Positions 1-12,223 of a stretch of 53,723 bases of DNA are shown here, in pieces; within the stretch, counting starts at the first letter, position 1; each line of letters opens with the position of its first letter. Source of the DNA: Macrocybe gigantea (taxonomy: Eukaryota > Basidiomycota > Agaricomycetes > Agaricales > Callistosporiaceae). The notes below the pieces were generated by a model. It had not been told where the DNA came from. It was given only the letters and a program-made list of their open reading frames with translations, and searched no databases. The DNA is taken from NCBI GenBank assembly GCA_011319805.1, contig SJRY01000145.1, positions 1 through 53,723 of the forward strand, written 5' to 3'. The position numbers and the translations under genes were made by a program.

Positions 1-28
1 AAATGTCGAAATGAATGTGAATCAGGGT

Positions 29-280
29 TCAACTAGCATACTGATCCCAATGTACGAGTTGGTGACGCATGTCCAGAAGCAAGAGATCGAAGCGGTGAGG
101 AATGCGCAATGGTGCTTCCATTAGCGAATCAATCTCTTGACACAGTTCAAGATACGTGAGGAAGCCAACGCTCATTTCACCACGGCACATGAGATGTCGG
201 AGCCTGATGTGGGCGGGAAGGCGAATGTTCCGACACATTGAGGGTATCAAGCGGGAATGGCAGCGACAATGCAGTTGGAA
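29..280 (-). CDS. Possible last exon of an unknown gene
   Basis: An open frame on the minus strand runs from a possible 3' splice site (rc of 281-290, ending in cacag) to a TGA at 29-31. It encodes about 83 residues rich in Leu, Arg and His, with a segment LELCQEIDSLMEAP. I do not recognise a family. Upstream exons could lie at about 300-900, where short minus-strand frames exist, but I could not link them convincingly. It may be a real 3' exon or a chance frame. Confidence 0.25.
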   Translation of the reverse strand, partial: FQLHCRCHSRLIPSMCRNIRLPAHIRLRHLMCRGEMSVGFLTYLELCQEIDSLMEAPLRIPHRFDLLLLDMRHQLVHWDQYAS

Positions 281-1116
281 CTGTGAGGTTTAGAGTAAGA
301 CAAGACACCCGGTGACCACATGTCGCTTGAACCTTGGCGCAAAGAACAAGAAAGCACAACTGATCAGGGACCGTTCTGGGTGTGGCTTCGGGATGCTTTA
401 CAATTTGGGGAGGGACTGAATGGAGATAGAGGAACCTGCTGTTGGATCCGTTCTGATTTCATTTGGCTATTTTCTATTGACAGTTTGCCGAAGATTCACC
501 AGCAAGTTCGGGGAGCTAAGACTTGGCTTTCACCATAGCAAGACGATTCATGGCCTGCGTACGCGAGTGCTGATGTCGTTCCTTCATTGGTGTCGAAATG
601 TATCTGCTCTTGCTGAGGACCCCACCATGTCGACACCATAGCCCGCGATAAGGGTATTTGTCACTGCGGAAATGCAGGCAAGACGTACAGCCACGAAAAC
701 GCCTAACACACGTGTTTGATGGCATGGAGTTTGATAGATATATAGCGTGGCCTGACATTGTCCAGAGTCCGGGCCACATCTTTCGCCACCAGGACGGTGT
801 ACAACGGGATACAAAGAGGGTGATGGCGGAATGAGGGCAGGTGGCTGAAGGCGCGAGGCACGCCGGCACGTGGTCAGACGCGTTGTTGTATGTTTGCTAT
901 GCGAAGTCACGTGGTTGACAGAATTTAAGGTTCTGTGCATGCGGTCGCTTAACTCTGCTTGGACTCATCTCGTCTCGACTGGCCATCGCGGCTTCCATTT
1001 TCCATATCTTCCAACTGTATCTCAGTAAAATCATTATAGTCCTCATCCACTACTGTTCTTCCCCTGGAATACACCGAACCGCCGACTTGGTTTACCCTGA
1101 CGTCCTCAAGTCCCCG
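281..1116. other. Intergenic or unresolved sequence
   Basis: Only short overlapping frames on both strands, none with family resemblance. The last 150 bases before 1117 are pyrimidine-rich and probably hold the promoter and 5' UTR of the next gene. Confidence 0.4.
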
Positions 1117-2032
1117 ATGTCATCTCGTACATTCACCGTCTTCCAGGATGAACCTTCCACACAGACTAGTAATCTCAAGGCATCGAACGGCGCAGTCGTG
1201 ATCGCTTTGGGCTCAAAAAATTCAAAAATCGAAAATGCCACCGCCCTTGCACCAGACAAGGAAAACGTAGACCCAACCACCGGCCAGCGCGCCGGTTCAT
1301 CCGTCAACACCAAGAAGCGCAAGACGTCGGTCCTCGTGGTGAAAGCTCCAGCACCTCTCAGTATCAAATCTACCAAGGAGTCCAAGGATGCACAGCCTGA
1401 ACCGAAGAAGCGCAAGGCATCTTCCTCTTCTTCTGATGCCACCGCTTCAAAATCTTCCAGGAAGGGCAAGGCTGCCGCAAAGAAGGAAGGCAAAGTGATG
1501 TCGTCTAGCTCGCGCAAGGTAGCAAAGAAGCCATCGCGCAGGCCCCCCCCTACCCAGAGTGGATGAGGAGCTACCGACAGATGGGGAACGGGATCGTGCA
1601 ACCCAGGCCAGCATCGACTCCAAATGCTACGATCTCACCGTGAAGCCCCTGGCAGACGTCTCGGGGGCATATGAACAAGGCCTGGTCCACGAGCTGGCCG
1701 CCTCTGATGAAGACAACAATGAAAAGATTAAGTTCCGCACTGTGAAGGTCTGTGCACCTCGGTTCAGCCCAGTCATTCATCCGCTGACACTTGTTCGTCA
1801 GGAGTCATCCCTTGAGCCTGAATTACGGGACTTCCTTCAAGCACCTCTGTCCTCGCCCTTGCGCTCGACGACTACAAGCGTATCTGACACGTCAAAGGTC
1901 ACCTATCCATTCTCCACCCCCGAGCGACAGAAGATCTACGCCGCATTCACGTTCACGTCTCCATCGCCTTCCAGCGAACGTTTCAACAAAGCAAAGCGGG
2001 CGAACAGCGTCCCGCCTCTTCATTTTGTATAA
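1117..2032 (+). CDS. Lys/Ser-rich KEN-box protein, frame broken at a C8 run
   Basis: The start chosen is the ATG at 1117 (MSSRTFTVFQDEP), since only non-ATG starts lie further upstream. The first part is lysine- and serine-rich and basic, with several KKRK-type clusters (KKRKTSV, KKRKAS) that could be nuclear localisation signals, and a KENVDP motif near residue 50 that matches the KEN-box degron read by APC/C. At 1543-1550 eight C bases shift the frame. The downstream frame (LPRVDEELPTD to the TAA at 2030) is a good continuation, with acidic and Ser/Pro-rich segments. With seven C bases the whole would be one intronless protein of about 304 residues. The broken frame could be a sequencing error, a real null allele or an unrecognised intron. 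No enzymatic domain is seen. Function unknown; a nuclear, cell-cycle-regulated protein is only an inference. Confidence 0.6.
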
Positions 2033-3438
2033 TCTATAATCGTCCTCATCATGGTTCTGATGCCTTCATGCCCGGATTCATCCTGACGATGACGGCGTTG
2101 TACGAGCACTTCGACGCAATAGGTCCATCCTATTCACCTGTCACATTGCTCTCGTTCCAAGCAATCCGATCTCTTCCAGCACTACATTCGAACGGTTCAA
2201 TTGCATCATTTTCCCATCATCTTTCTCGCTTATTTGCTCCATCTATTACTTATTTCTATTTCATTATTGTACATATTGCCTTCTTAGTACATATCTTTTC
2301 TCTCCCGTTCACTTCCCTTCCTCATATCTCAATCTTGTTTTCCTACGGCTCTTTCTATACTGCATCAATTGCAATATTGCTCTGCACTTTTACAACTCTA
2401 GGCGTACTTCTTAATTTCGCTTGACTTTCATGCGTTACCTATCTGTTTAGATGACTCCTTCGATATCAGTTAGGCTAGCAGTTGATCCCGCTTTCCTGGA
2501 CCATCTCACAGTGAAAAGGAAGGCTCATTCCTTGCAAAATCTTGTGCCTTATCAGCCTTGCGCCATGACCACAATCATGTTTAATACCAGTCGAGTTGAA
2601 CCGTGCATTTTTCAGTGGTTTGGTCATAGCGACTTAATGAACCACAAAGACTCGAATGGCTTCTTGGTCCTGTACCATTGGATCCGTTCAAGCGCTGTTT
2701 GGACTCCTCAAGGGTGCCTTTAAATGCCTTGTTGCATCCAGCAATTCAAGATACGGGCTGGGGTTGGACACCTTGGACTTAATGGCCCCGTCCCTTTGAA
2801 CCCTCGACCCTTAGGCCATCGATTAGGGCGCCGCGACTGGGATCAGATGCACACTCTATGCCATGCCGGGTCTTCTGCTTGGGTCGCTCTGAGGGTCTGC
2901 GCGTTCTAGGCTTTTTGCACGAGTCTAGATGATGGCATGCTGTGATCGCCTGCGTTTCTTCATCTTAATAATCTGCCGTGCGAGGTGCTGCCAGTCGCAA
3001 TAATTTTGGAATACAAGAAAAAAATTCTCCTGGTGAGATTTCACCAGTATTGCCGCCGGAGGTGTTCTTGCGATACGGCGCGTATAGCTGAGATGTACTG
3101 TAGATGAAAGCCTTCTCTTGACAGGAAGATGGAGCTACAGACCCATTCACCTAGATCACATCTTTCCCGGAACTGGGAACAAACATTTGTGCTTCTGCGG
3201 GAAACGGAACGACAGGGTGTTCTCTGGTTCGTTCCTTTGCATATCACAGGTTCCTTTTTTGGTAGACAGTTGCAAGCGGCCTCCGCCTTTGAGTCGGTTT
3301 TCTTCTCCCCATCGCTTCTGACCGTGACAACATCGTTGGCCTGTGATAAGGTATATTTTCAACCTCAAATAAAATAAGGAAGAGCAATCACGAAAGGGAA
3401 TGGGAGCGAAGAAAGAAGAAGACACGATTTCCAGAACC
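2033..3438. other. Intergenic region
   Basis: About 1.4 kb between two genes. The first 400 bases are T/C-rich and probably 3' UTR of the upstream gene; a frame there (2068-2424) is low-complexity Ser/Phe/Leu without family signs. I see no gene in the rest. Confidence 0.5.
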
Positions 3439-6232
3439 CTACCCGTCCGCCTCTTCCTCCTTCAGGCCAAAGATCTGCTGCAGCAGATGCACTTGTCCAA
3501 ACGGCCTTTCACCGCCGAGCAGCGTCGACGCCGCCTCGTATCTGTTCTCCGGCCGACGCACCTCGTCGCAGATCGTTTTGTAAGCGCGCGCCATGCGCTC
3601 CAGCGCAGCCTGGTGGATGGTCATGTGCAGCCGCTGCACCGTCAGCTGCGCAAGCCGGTGAGACTGCACGACCTCGAGGCTGGAGAGCCAGCGCGAGAAG
3701 CCGCGCAAGGCGGCTTGCAGCTCGGCGGGCTGCATTGTGGGCACGCGGGAGAGGGGTTCCTGTATGCGTTTGCATTTGAGGTTTGCGTTAGCGCACGCGG
3801 GACAGTAGGGTAAGAACGCCAAGCCGCGAGTATAGCGGATGGTGAAGGACCCACGGTTCTGTCTTGATGTTTGCATGCCTCAGCGATACCGTAGATGCCC
3901 GCATCTTTCATTATATTCGTATACTGCGGAGAGCAGAAGATGTAGACCTTAAGGGTTAAAGTCGGAAAAAGAACTTCTCACATGTTCCTCCGTCAAAAGT
4001 GCGATGCGGTTGTTGATCAGATCTTGGATCGTCGAGTTCTTTCTTTGTGCAAACGAAAATGGGTCCAACACGCCCTAGGGACATTCAGCAATGGCAGACG
4101 TAAAAAAATGTGCCACACAAACCTGCAAGGAGGTCAAGCAGTTCAGGATATACACTACGTGATCCCATCGTGGTCTCAATTTCCTCTTTTCCTCAGCCGT
4201 GACGATGCACATCTCTATCGCTGGATCCACCATGATATCCAGGATTTTCTGAAAGTTTGAAATCTGTTCCTCTTCATCCTCATCGCCGACCAGAGAAGAT
4301 TGGTACACTATCATGATATCTCGGAGTATCTGAGCATGGTCGAGGATGACAAGACTCGGGTTGAGGGACGAGTCGGCCATATCCTACGTGTTGTCATTAT
4401 TTTGTCGTGCCTAAATCAGGAGATGAATGACACTTACTAGAGGAGTCCGCAACAATGCCCGCCCTTGCGCTTCAATTGAGTTATAGAACACGGTGTATGA
4501 AAGATCCGTGACCCTAAAACGCGTTTGAGGCTCTTATACGGATGCCCATGGGAAAAAGCTATTGCTTACTCTAGAAGCGTCTTCGACAAAAGGGCCTTTC
4601 CTCCAATGGTCTGGGTCATAGTTTGCATATAGAACTGCAACAGGTTGGCGATCTTGTATGACACAATGCTGCTCTCCTGCGATCGAACAGTCTGTTGTAC
4701 CCGGAGCTAGAAAGCAAAAGCGAAATTGAAACAGCACAGCAGAAATGGCAAGTCAATGGCTACCTTCAACGGTATGCACAGTTTCTCAACGCAAGAGTCC
4801 ATCAGGTCGCTGATCAGCTCCTCATCCTCGCTTTTGTTATTGAAGATGCGTGCGCTCCCCACCATGCGCCCATCGCCATTGAGGTCGAACAGACTCTCCA
4901 AAAACTCCCACTCAGCGGCGATGGCCTGGTGCACCCATGCGAGCATGTCTCCCACATACCGCAGGGGGTCGTGCGCGTGGAGTTCGATAGGTCTGGGCAG
5001 GCCCGAGGGCCCTCCGCGCGTCAGCGCAGTGATGAAAGACGCTTGGAGCGTAGCTTGACGCGTTTCGGCGAGGGCGCCGAGAGCCTCGCTTATCGATGCG
5101 AAGGAGAAAAGAGATCAGCCGAGGTTCTGACGGTGAGATCTGGGGCACATACGCACGTCAGCAGTTCTGGGCGTTTTCGCAGCCGCTTGACGGCTTCGCG
5201 CATCGTTGGCCGGACTTCAATGTGCATGTCGCGGCAGGATTGACGGAACTCGTGTGTACACCACCGCAGGATCTTCTCATAGCCCTGCTCAAGATATGAG
5301 GAGGTCGACGACATTATTTCCAGGCTGGGGTGCACTTAGCGAAGTAGCATGCTTCCTTGTGCAACGGTACGTACCCGGCAGTCGTGGGCCCATCCTCGCC
5401 GGCCATCAGCAGCCTACAATCGTCCCGAATTCTCTCGGTCTTATCCATCGCGTCAAAGAGTCTTTGACCAACAGGCACATCTCTGGAACTGATCGCTTCC
5501 GCTTCTTCCTCATTCAAAGTGAACCGCGCTAAGAAAGCTTTTACGATGGCTTTCTTGTCTTCTATATTCTGCCTAATTCGCGTTTCAACAAACAGTGAAG
5601 GCGGCGCATTCACAATTGTGAGCACGAACCTTTCCTCTCTGAGATGACCAGCACGTTCAAGCAGCGTTCTGCTGGCGCCGGTAGTTAGTTTCAGCTGATT
5701 CTCCGCCTCATCGCAGCTCTTGCGCATGGCATCGACGTGTGTTTGCAATTCCTCTAATTTCTGCATATGATAGATACATGAATATCCGCGACTCGCAAGC
5801 AAAACGACACGCTAGACACACATAATCCACTTTTGCGAGCGCACTCAGAAACAAACGACTTCCTTCCGCGAGCCTGTCCTCCATGTCCTGACGAAGATGT
5901 TTTCTAGCTCGAGCGGCAGCTTCGCCAGATATCGCGTCTGGGCCGAGGACGTCGACTGCACGCTGTTCTCCAATTCTACCCTCACTCCAAAGCGATGCTG
6001 CGTCATCCCCCTTGCTTCGATGCTCCCTCGACTTGGCCGTCGGTGATGCGGTAACATAGAGATCGGATAATGTCTCCAGTGCCTCCCTGGTTGCCTCATC
6101 CTGGTAACTGTTGCTCAGGATTTTGTAAAGCCTGACAGATAGAGGATTTTTGGATGACCATTGGCCTTTCCTATCAGCAGACAGTGAGCTGGAAGAGGGA
6201 GTTGGTGATCGCGACTGTGATTCTGTAGCCAT
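3439..6232 (-). CDS. COG6: Conserved oligomeric Golgi complex subunit 6 (COG6)
   Basis: COG6 is part of the eight-subunit COG complex, which tethers retrograde vesicles at the Golgi. The start is the ATG at 6232 (MATESQSRSP). Exon 1 (5822-6232) carries the family N-terminus NPLSVRLYKILSNSYQDEAT. Exon 2 (5375-5760) has a predicted coiled coil followed by LTIVNAPP, FLARFTLNEEEAEAISSRDV and RIRDDCRLLMAGEDGPTTAG, all hallmarks of COG6. Exon 3 begins GLEIMSSTSSYLEQGYEKI after a clean GTACGT..CCCCAG intron. Later exons include DMLAWVHQAIAAEWEFLESL (around 4950), SLNPSLVILDHAQILRD (around 4350), DPFSFAQRKNSTIQDLINN (around 4050) and a C-terminal exon ending GLKEEEADG at 3439. At least eight short introns are implied. 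No broken frames were seen, so it looks like a functional housekeeping gene. Later exon borders are approximate. Confidence 0.95.
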
Positions 6233-6523
6233 ACAACAATGAATGGAGTGACGATCAAGTTCACTTCCCAAAAGAAAGTCAACAACACCAAATATATATA
6301 AGTAGGGTGAATACACTTTCTGATACAAAAATCCTCTGGCGTTGACAACATCGCATACTCTCAACACCGGCTTTCTGCATCGTCACCCACAAACCGCCCT
6401 GTTATTAGAAGGAGCGTCACATTGGGTTAAGTACTCGAATTGCACGAAACTTTACTTTCAGCGACTGACGGGGTTATTTTACTGAGTCATTTGGGCTGGA
6501 TTACATGGGAACGGGTGGTTTCA

Positions 6524-8121
6524 TTAAACATAAGAAAGAACATATATACCATCCTCCAGGTCCACTATAAGGATTCCAAGGCAGTCATCGAGGAAGACCT
6601 TTCGGAATCGTTCCTGCAGAATTTTGCTAGACACGACCACCTGAACCTCGGAAGGGATTTTCAGATGATGGACAGAGGGATGCAAGGGTGTCGAAGAATG
6701 AAAAATCAAAAGTGGGAAGCATTCAGACCCATGATCGGGGCAAGCGACGTTATGCAACAAGGCATGTTTACCAGATGCACTAGGTACCACCTGACCACGT
6801 TGCTTGTAATCGATGTATGCGATGTGGTTATAGTAGTCGAGAGTGACCTGCTGAGGTTCTGGAGTATAAGGATAGTCGCATTCGAAGTACGCCGTAGACG
6901 GAATCAAAATCGGGTGCGAGAAATTTGGATAGCCGTGGACAAGCTCCAGTGGCCGGAAAAAGAAGTGATCGACGCGGCTGGCAAGGATCATCTCCGTTGG
7001 TCGAAGCCACTGCTCTACTGAATAGACAATGCCCTCGGGAAACCGGGGATGGCATTGGACTGCGGTGCCATACACATCTTCTGTTAAATTCGTTTCCAGC
7101 GGAAACACCGAAACCTGGTGCGTTGGTGACACCACACAGACTATTGGTACTGGTGTCTTCAGGATGAGGTATAGAACGTCTTCATGTGGAAAACAGTTTT
7201 GAATGATGCAGGTTGGAGCCTGAAAGGCATGAGAGTGAGCCAGGATGAGCGTCAAACACGACATACTTCGGGAATGGGCACAGGGATTTCTTGTTCAAGA
7301 AGCACGACAGGCGGGTGATCTTCAAAATTCACAATAGTGGCTAGCAAAATTGGCGATACAGGTCCCATGCGACTTCCGACGATAATTGCATTGTCCTTTG
7401 TGACATACGCTGCAATATTGACATAATCCACAGGACTCTTGATCGGTAGTTGCAACTTTTTCTCGAAAGAAATAGTGCTTTGGTCGGAATAGTCAAGACA
7501 TATAACATAGATACGAGGGCTACTGGTGTTAGTCTGGACTTGACACACTGACAGAAGAAAATACCTGTTAGGCGGTCCCACCATTAGGCCAATCGTGTGC
7601 GTTCCAGAAGCCGCGTATTCAGAGAAATGGTATGGGTACATCAAGACGTCATCTATTGGTATGCTTGCCGTGACATGATTCTTTCGAACATCCCAACAAT
7701 CGATCGCCAAGGATCCTGACTGAATGGTAGCAGTTATTAGGATCCCCTCTCCAGGAAGCAAAGCCAAAGCCAAATGGCCACGCATCGCAATGTGGTGAAA
7801 GGACTTGCAATCGGGCTCTGCCTTGCTCCAATTTCGAGCGAGGGCAGCGGTCCGAATGCCGATAATGCGCAGGAGGCTGAACTCGGTGACAGAAAGGTCT
7901 TGAAGAGGATTACATGCTATGTTTCCGGCCCTTTTAGCAGCACTCAAGACGCAGTGCCAGAGGGAGAAAGAAAAATATAACTGAGAGGAAGCCTGGATGA
8001 TCATTTTAGCTTTTGTTTCAATAAGAATATACAGACACACCTGAAATAAAGAAATAGCGTCACTAAGGTCCAACCACAGTGCGATCTCTTGACAGATATC
8101 CTGGTTAAACCGTGTAACCAT
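6524..8121 (-). CDS. F-box-like domain protein, copy 1
   Basis: Start ATG at 8121 (MVTRFNQDICQEIALWLDLS). The first 45 residues after splicing fit an F-box-like helix bundle: an I..EIA..L.L.DAISLFQ segment, then ASSQLYFSFSLWHCVL. The F-box would bind Skp1 in an SCF ubiquitin ligase; the rest (about 450 residues) would be the substrate side and has no named repeat that I can see. A 48-base GTGTGT..CAG intron at about 7994-8041 splits the F-box; a second lies near 7515-7565 and a third near 7225-7265. The gene ends at 6524 (GIYVLSYV). It is the intact member of a tandem pair; its neighbour at 8665-10279 is clearly homologous along the whole length. The specific substrate is unknown. Confidence 0.75.
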
Positions 8122-8664
8122 GTTGGTCCTTAGATATTGGCGTCGGATCTATACCAGCTACCACCTTGTAGGGCATGATCTCTTTTTATAATATTCAGTC
8201 CGACGCGTACGCAGTGGCACGAGAAACAAATCATCATTGCCGAACCCTGTACGTTAATTGCCTATTACTCATCTTTTTCCCAGTTCCTGCGTTGGGATGT
8301 CCAAAGCGACCAGTAAAGGCATTGCGATTCCTTCGCAGAAGACCAAAGAGCGAGCCATCTTTCTTGTCGGTGAGAATGGATCAGACACAAGGAGAGATCA
8401 GCGTGACAAGTTACGTGATCAGATGCAGATGTTATTCCCAATGCGCCTTGGCGGCTTTCAGACTTCAACTCAAGGGGGGTTCACTCACTCACGACTAACG
8501 CAGGGCCAGCCAGCGATAACCTGAAGTTCAATGTCTGCCAATAAGCCAGTTTGAATGATTTAGGGAGGACTGCAGTCTTCTTGCTGCGTTCCCCGTTCGA
8601 ATGGAAGAGCCTCAGTGATGGTTGAACGACAATTTCAATGGCGCTGGCACTACACTGTCTTCGC
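8122..8664. other. Intergenic spacer between tandem paralogues
   Basis: About 540 bases with no supported gene; it holds the promoter of copy 1 and the 3' flank of copy 2. Short frames on both strands show no family signs. Confidence 0.5.
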
Positions 8665-10279
8665 TCAGATATAAGATAGAACATAGATACCTTCCTCCAA
8701 ATCGAGAACGAGAAATCCAAGTCGGTCGTCAAGAAAGGCCTTTCGGAATCGGTCTCGCAGAATGTGGCTAGTCACGACTGTCTGCACTTCGCGTGGAATA
8801 CGCAGATGGTGGACAGACGGGCGGAGCGGTTCCGAAGGATGGAACATTAAGAGCGGGAAGCAGGCCGAGCCATGATCAAGACATGCCACGTCGTGCAATA
8901 AGGCATGTCCGCCGGATGCGCTCGGCACAATTTGACCACGTCGTTTGTAATCGATATATGTGATGTGATTGTAGCGGCTGAGGCTGACCTTCGCGGGGTT
9001 GGAGTGAAAGGATATTCGCACTTGAAGTAAGTTGTGGAAGGTTGAAAGACTGGGCATGCGAAGACCGGGTAGTCGTCGATGAGTGTCAGTGGGCGGAAGA
9101 AGAAATGATCGATGCGGCTAGCGAGCGGGGAGTCTGGCTGCCGTGCCCACTGCTCTACGGAATAGAAAACACCGTGGGGAATCCGCAGGTGACAATGCAT
9201 GGTGGTGGTAAGTTCGTTCGGAGGGAAACCCATTTCTAATGGAAAGACCAATACTTGACGCGTTGGGAACACAGCACAGATTACTTGTATAGGTGTTTTG
9301 AGCACTAGATATAAGACTTTTTCATGAGAAAGACAATTCTGAACAATGCAAGTGGACGCCTAGAAGATATCAGGACAAATTACTTTAGGAGCTGAAATTT
9401 AACGTACCGTGGGGATGGGAACTGGGATCTCTTGGCCAGGGCTAACAGATAGAGGCGGGTTTCTGAAATCAACCGTGGTGGCGAGCAATACCGGGGATGC
9501 CGGTCCCATATAACTGCCGACAATGGTAGCAGTATCCTCCGTAACGCACATTGAAAGATTGAGATGATCCATGGGCTTCTTTACGAGGAATTGTAATTTA
9601 TTCCGAAAAGAAATAGCGTTTCGATCGGTATAGTCAAGAGACATAACGCAGGCAATTTGGCTAAACCGCATTGGTTGTCAGCAGACAAACAGCATTCCTA
9701 GAGGAAGTACCTGTTCGGAGATCCTGCGATCAACCCAATCATATGTCTCCCCGCCATTGCGTATTCGGCAAAATGGTACGGATATATCGCAATAGAGCTG
9801 ATGGGCATTTTTGCTACAACACAATCTGCGCGGAGGTCCCAGCAGTCGATTTCTAACGATCCGGTTCGGACATTGGCAGATATCAAAAGCTCTTCTCCGG
9901 CTAAGAGGGCCAGCGTTACATGGTCGCGTGTTGCGATGTAGCGAAAGGACTTGCAATCGGGCTCCGTGTTGTTCCAGTTTCGGATGAGCGCGGTGGTTCG
10001 AAATCCAATACGGCGAACGAGACTAAAGTCGGTGCGCGAAAGGTCCTGATGAGCACTGCAGGCCAAAAGCCGGACCTTTTTGGCCTCGTTTAGGACACCG
10101 TGCCACAGGGAGAAGGAAAAATACAGTTGTGAAGACGCCTGTAATGACGATCAACTGCTTTTTCCCTCCACGAATGACAGGAAAAGCGAAATACGCACCT
10201 GCAATAAAGAAATCGCATCGGTGAAGTCCAACCTTAACGCAATCTCTTGATAGATGTCGTGGTTGAATGCAGGGGCCAT
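8665..10279 (-). pseudogene. F-box-like domain protein, copy 2, frameshifted
   Basis: Paralogue of the gene at 6524-8121, same strand and similar intron positions. Start ATG at 10279 (MAPAFNHDIYQEIALRLDF); exon 2 opens with ASSQLYFSFSLWH as in copy 1. Long conserved blocks follow, such as TEPDCKSF, GSYMGPASPVLLATTVDF, DHFFFRPL and SYI at the end (8665). Around 8996-9000, where copy 1 reads YTPEPQQVTLDYYNH, copy 2 has one base fewer, so the upstream frame (FTPTPRRSASAAT) drifts to a stop at 8847, while the homologous frame resumes as KVSLSRYNHITYIDY and runs to 8665. The reading is a recent pseudogene or truncated variant; a single-base assembly error cannot be excluded, as splice sites and the other exons look sound. 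Confidence 0.7.
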
Positions 10280-10937
10280 GAAGAGCCCAAACATACGAAT
10301 TGCAGCTATGCCCTACAGATACCTCCTTATGGTGCTAATACAGACACGCAAAATCGTTCGTAATAGAAATAGATCACAATTCGAACGTTTGCATTTCATT
10401 TTGATAAATCAATAGTTGAAGGCTGCGGATGTCGGCTTCATGCCCTTTCTACAAGCTGGATGGAAGAATTTAATTCACGCATTGCGACTCTCCTTAGAAA
10501 CCGAACGGGATCCTGTGTTCACTCGGCTGCCATCGCACAGAACGGAGGGTGGGAGAGCCTTCATGATGAAGTTCAATATGGAAGGGGCTGGTGAACACGT
10601 GATGATGACGTTCTCACGACCTGGAAGATCCTTGTCCCCCTCCTGTGCCCACACCTGCACTCCCAATTTATAGACGTCTCGTCGCCGCTCGCGATATTAT
10701 CGGTCGTCTTCACGACAAGTTATTGCCACCTGTTGGCAAGAGGTAGAATCCGCAAGTTGACGGAAATCACGTCTACAAGGCATATAGGACATCGTCGGAT
10801 GGCGTAATCAGGGTAGAAAACGGATTGCGCCTATTCAATGGTAGGAATGATTTTGGTTGGGGAGAATGAAGCTCTCACAAAAAGATCTAAAGATAAACAG
10901 CGGGCAAAGAAAAGAAAAAAAGAAAGATAGAGGGATG
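10280..10937. other. Intergenic region
   Basis: About 660 bases upstream of F-box copy 2 and downstream of the next gene. A purine-rich AAAGAAAAG-type stretch lies at about 10895-10930. No supported gene. Confidence 0.5.
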
Positions 10938-12223
10938 CTATCGCCAGCTGCTCCGTTCTCGCTCCTTCAAATTCGGATGTGATTCTCTGCTTTCAAAGCC
11001 GTATGGTTGGAATCGACTTTTTCTGCTCGAAACCGATCCGATGCCCCTCTCGCGCTCTTTTTCTCTGGCGACAGTTTTCACAGAGGCTGAAGCGCTCGTG
11101 AAGTTGATCTGCGTCCTTTTTCCTGAATTTTGCGAGGCTGCTTGTTGTTCAGAGCGCGCTTTTTGGTACGCGGCTTTTGAACCAGGTGTAGATGACGGTG
11201 GATGCGGGTTGGAAATTCCAGGCCGTGAAGAAGACGGAGAGTTATAGACAGGAATGCATGAACAACACCCTTTCTCGTTAGATGTGGGGAAGTGAGCATG
11301 AACGTACCGATTTGATCAGCAAACCATTCTGGGCGCATGCTATTGGGGTCCCATTGGTCGATAGCGAAATTTGTTGTCCGTTCGTCGACGTCAACAAACT
11401 CGACCAGTTTTGCGTAAAGATGGGGATTTCTGAACGATTTATTGGACATAAGGGAATCGTTGAAATGTTTGGGGTTTGTTAGATCCCGTTTGAGGGAATG
11501 GAAATGGGCTAATTTTGTCTGTACTAGACGAGATTGGCGAAAAGCAATTCATGGCGCAATGAAAGATGTATACGAACCGCAATTGTAGGGTCATTTGGCT
11601 CTCTCGGTTCTGGTGGAATTCCCCAGTCGTCGATTCCCGGTATTGGGGGCGGTTGAAGTAAAGCTCGTATGTGCGACAGTTCATCTTCGACAGTCTCTGT
11701 ATCGATACTCTGACTCTCTTGCACCTCTTCAGATGCTTTGATTGCTGCGTGACTACTCTCGGCGGTGACGACGCCGATGTCGGATTCTCGGGTAATATCA
11801 TCCGAGACATGGGCTCTTGCTTGACTCCTGTGAGACCCTGTGGGACGTCGAATGATGACTTGAGATTTGGTTATTTTCCGGGCTAGATTATGATCAGACG
11901 AGGTGAAGACGACCACTGCCAAAAGGAACTCACAGTCTGAGGGAGCATGAACGTTGCTCTTTAGTGATTTATCCTAACCCAGATGGAAACAGATCGCGAG
12001 CAACGAGGGAAACGACTACTACAAGGGAAAAGCGATGAAAATCCTCACATTTGCCGCAACGACATTCAAGGTGTTCCGCGAACTGCTGGCTTTGGGTAAA
12101 GACGAAGCCTCTTCGGATTCGCTGTGAGAGTCATCTTCGTATGCGACAAGACCTAGAAAACGAGAAGCATGAATAAAAAGTGTAACAAAGGCGCTGGAGG
12201 TTACACTGCTCACCGCGTATCAT
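10938..12223 (-). CDS. HCNGP/SAP30BP-like nuclear protein
   Basis: SAP30-binding protein (HCNGP family) is a nuclear protein linked to transcriptional repression and RNA processing. Exon 1 is only 10 bases (ATG at 12223, encoding MIR and one base); it joins exon 2 at 12152 to read [20 protein letters not shown], the typical acidic N-terminus of this family. A middle exon carries [16 protein letters not shown] (about 11610-11660), a hallmark. The next exon has [19 protein letters not shown], the core HCNGP motif, ending WFADQI; it splices (GTACGT..CAAAAG) into [11 protein letters not shown], and the protein ends in a basic tail with SRKSRFQPY and a TAG at 10938-10940. I could not fix the splice acceptor after exon 2 exactly. 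It shares a very short divergent promoter with the GPI8 gene. Confidence 0.9.

Noticed and set aside
1092..1601. Long minus-strand frame opposite the KEN-box gene
   Set aside because: It is the shadow of the plus-strand coding sequence; composition follows from the Lys/Ser-rich sense strand.
2068..2424. Open frame of 118 codons after the KEN-box gene
   Set aside because: Low-complexity Ser/Phe/Leu composition, pyrimidine-rich DNA and position just after a stop codon fit a 3' UTR better than a gene.
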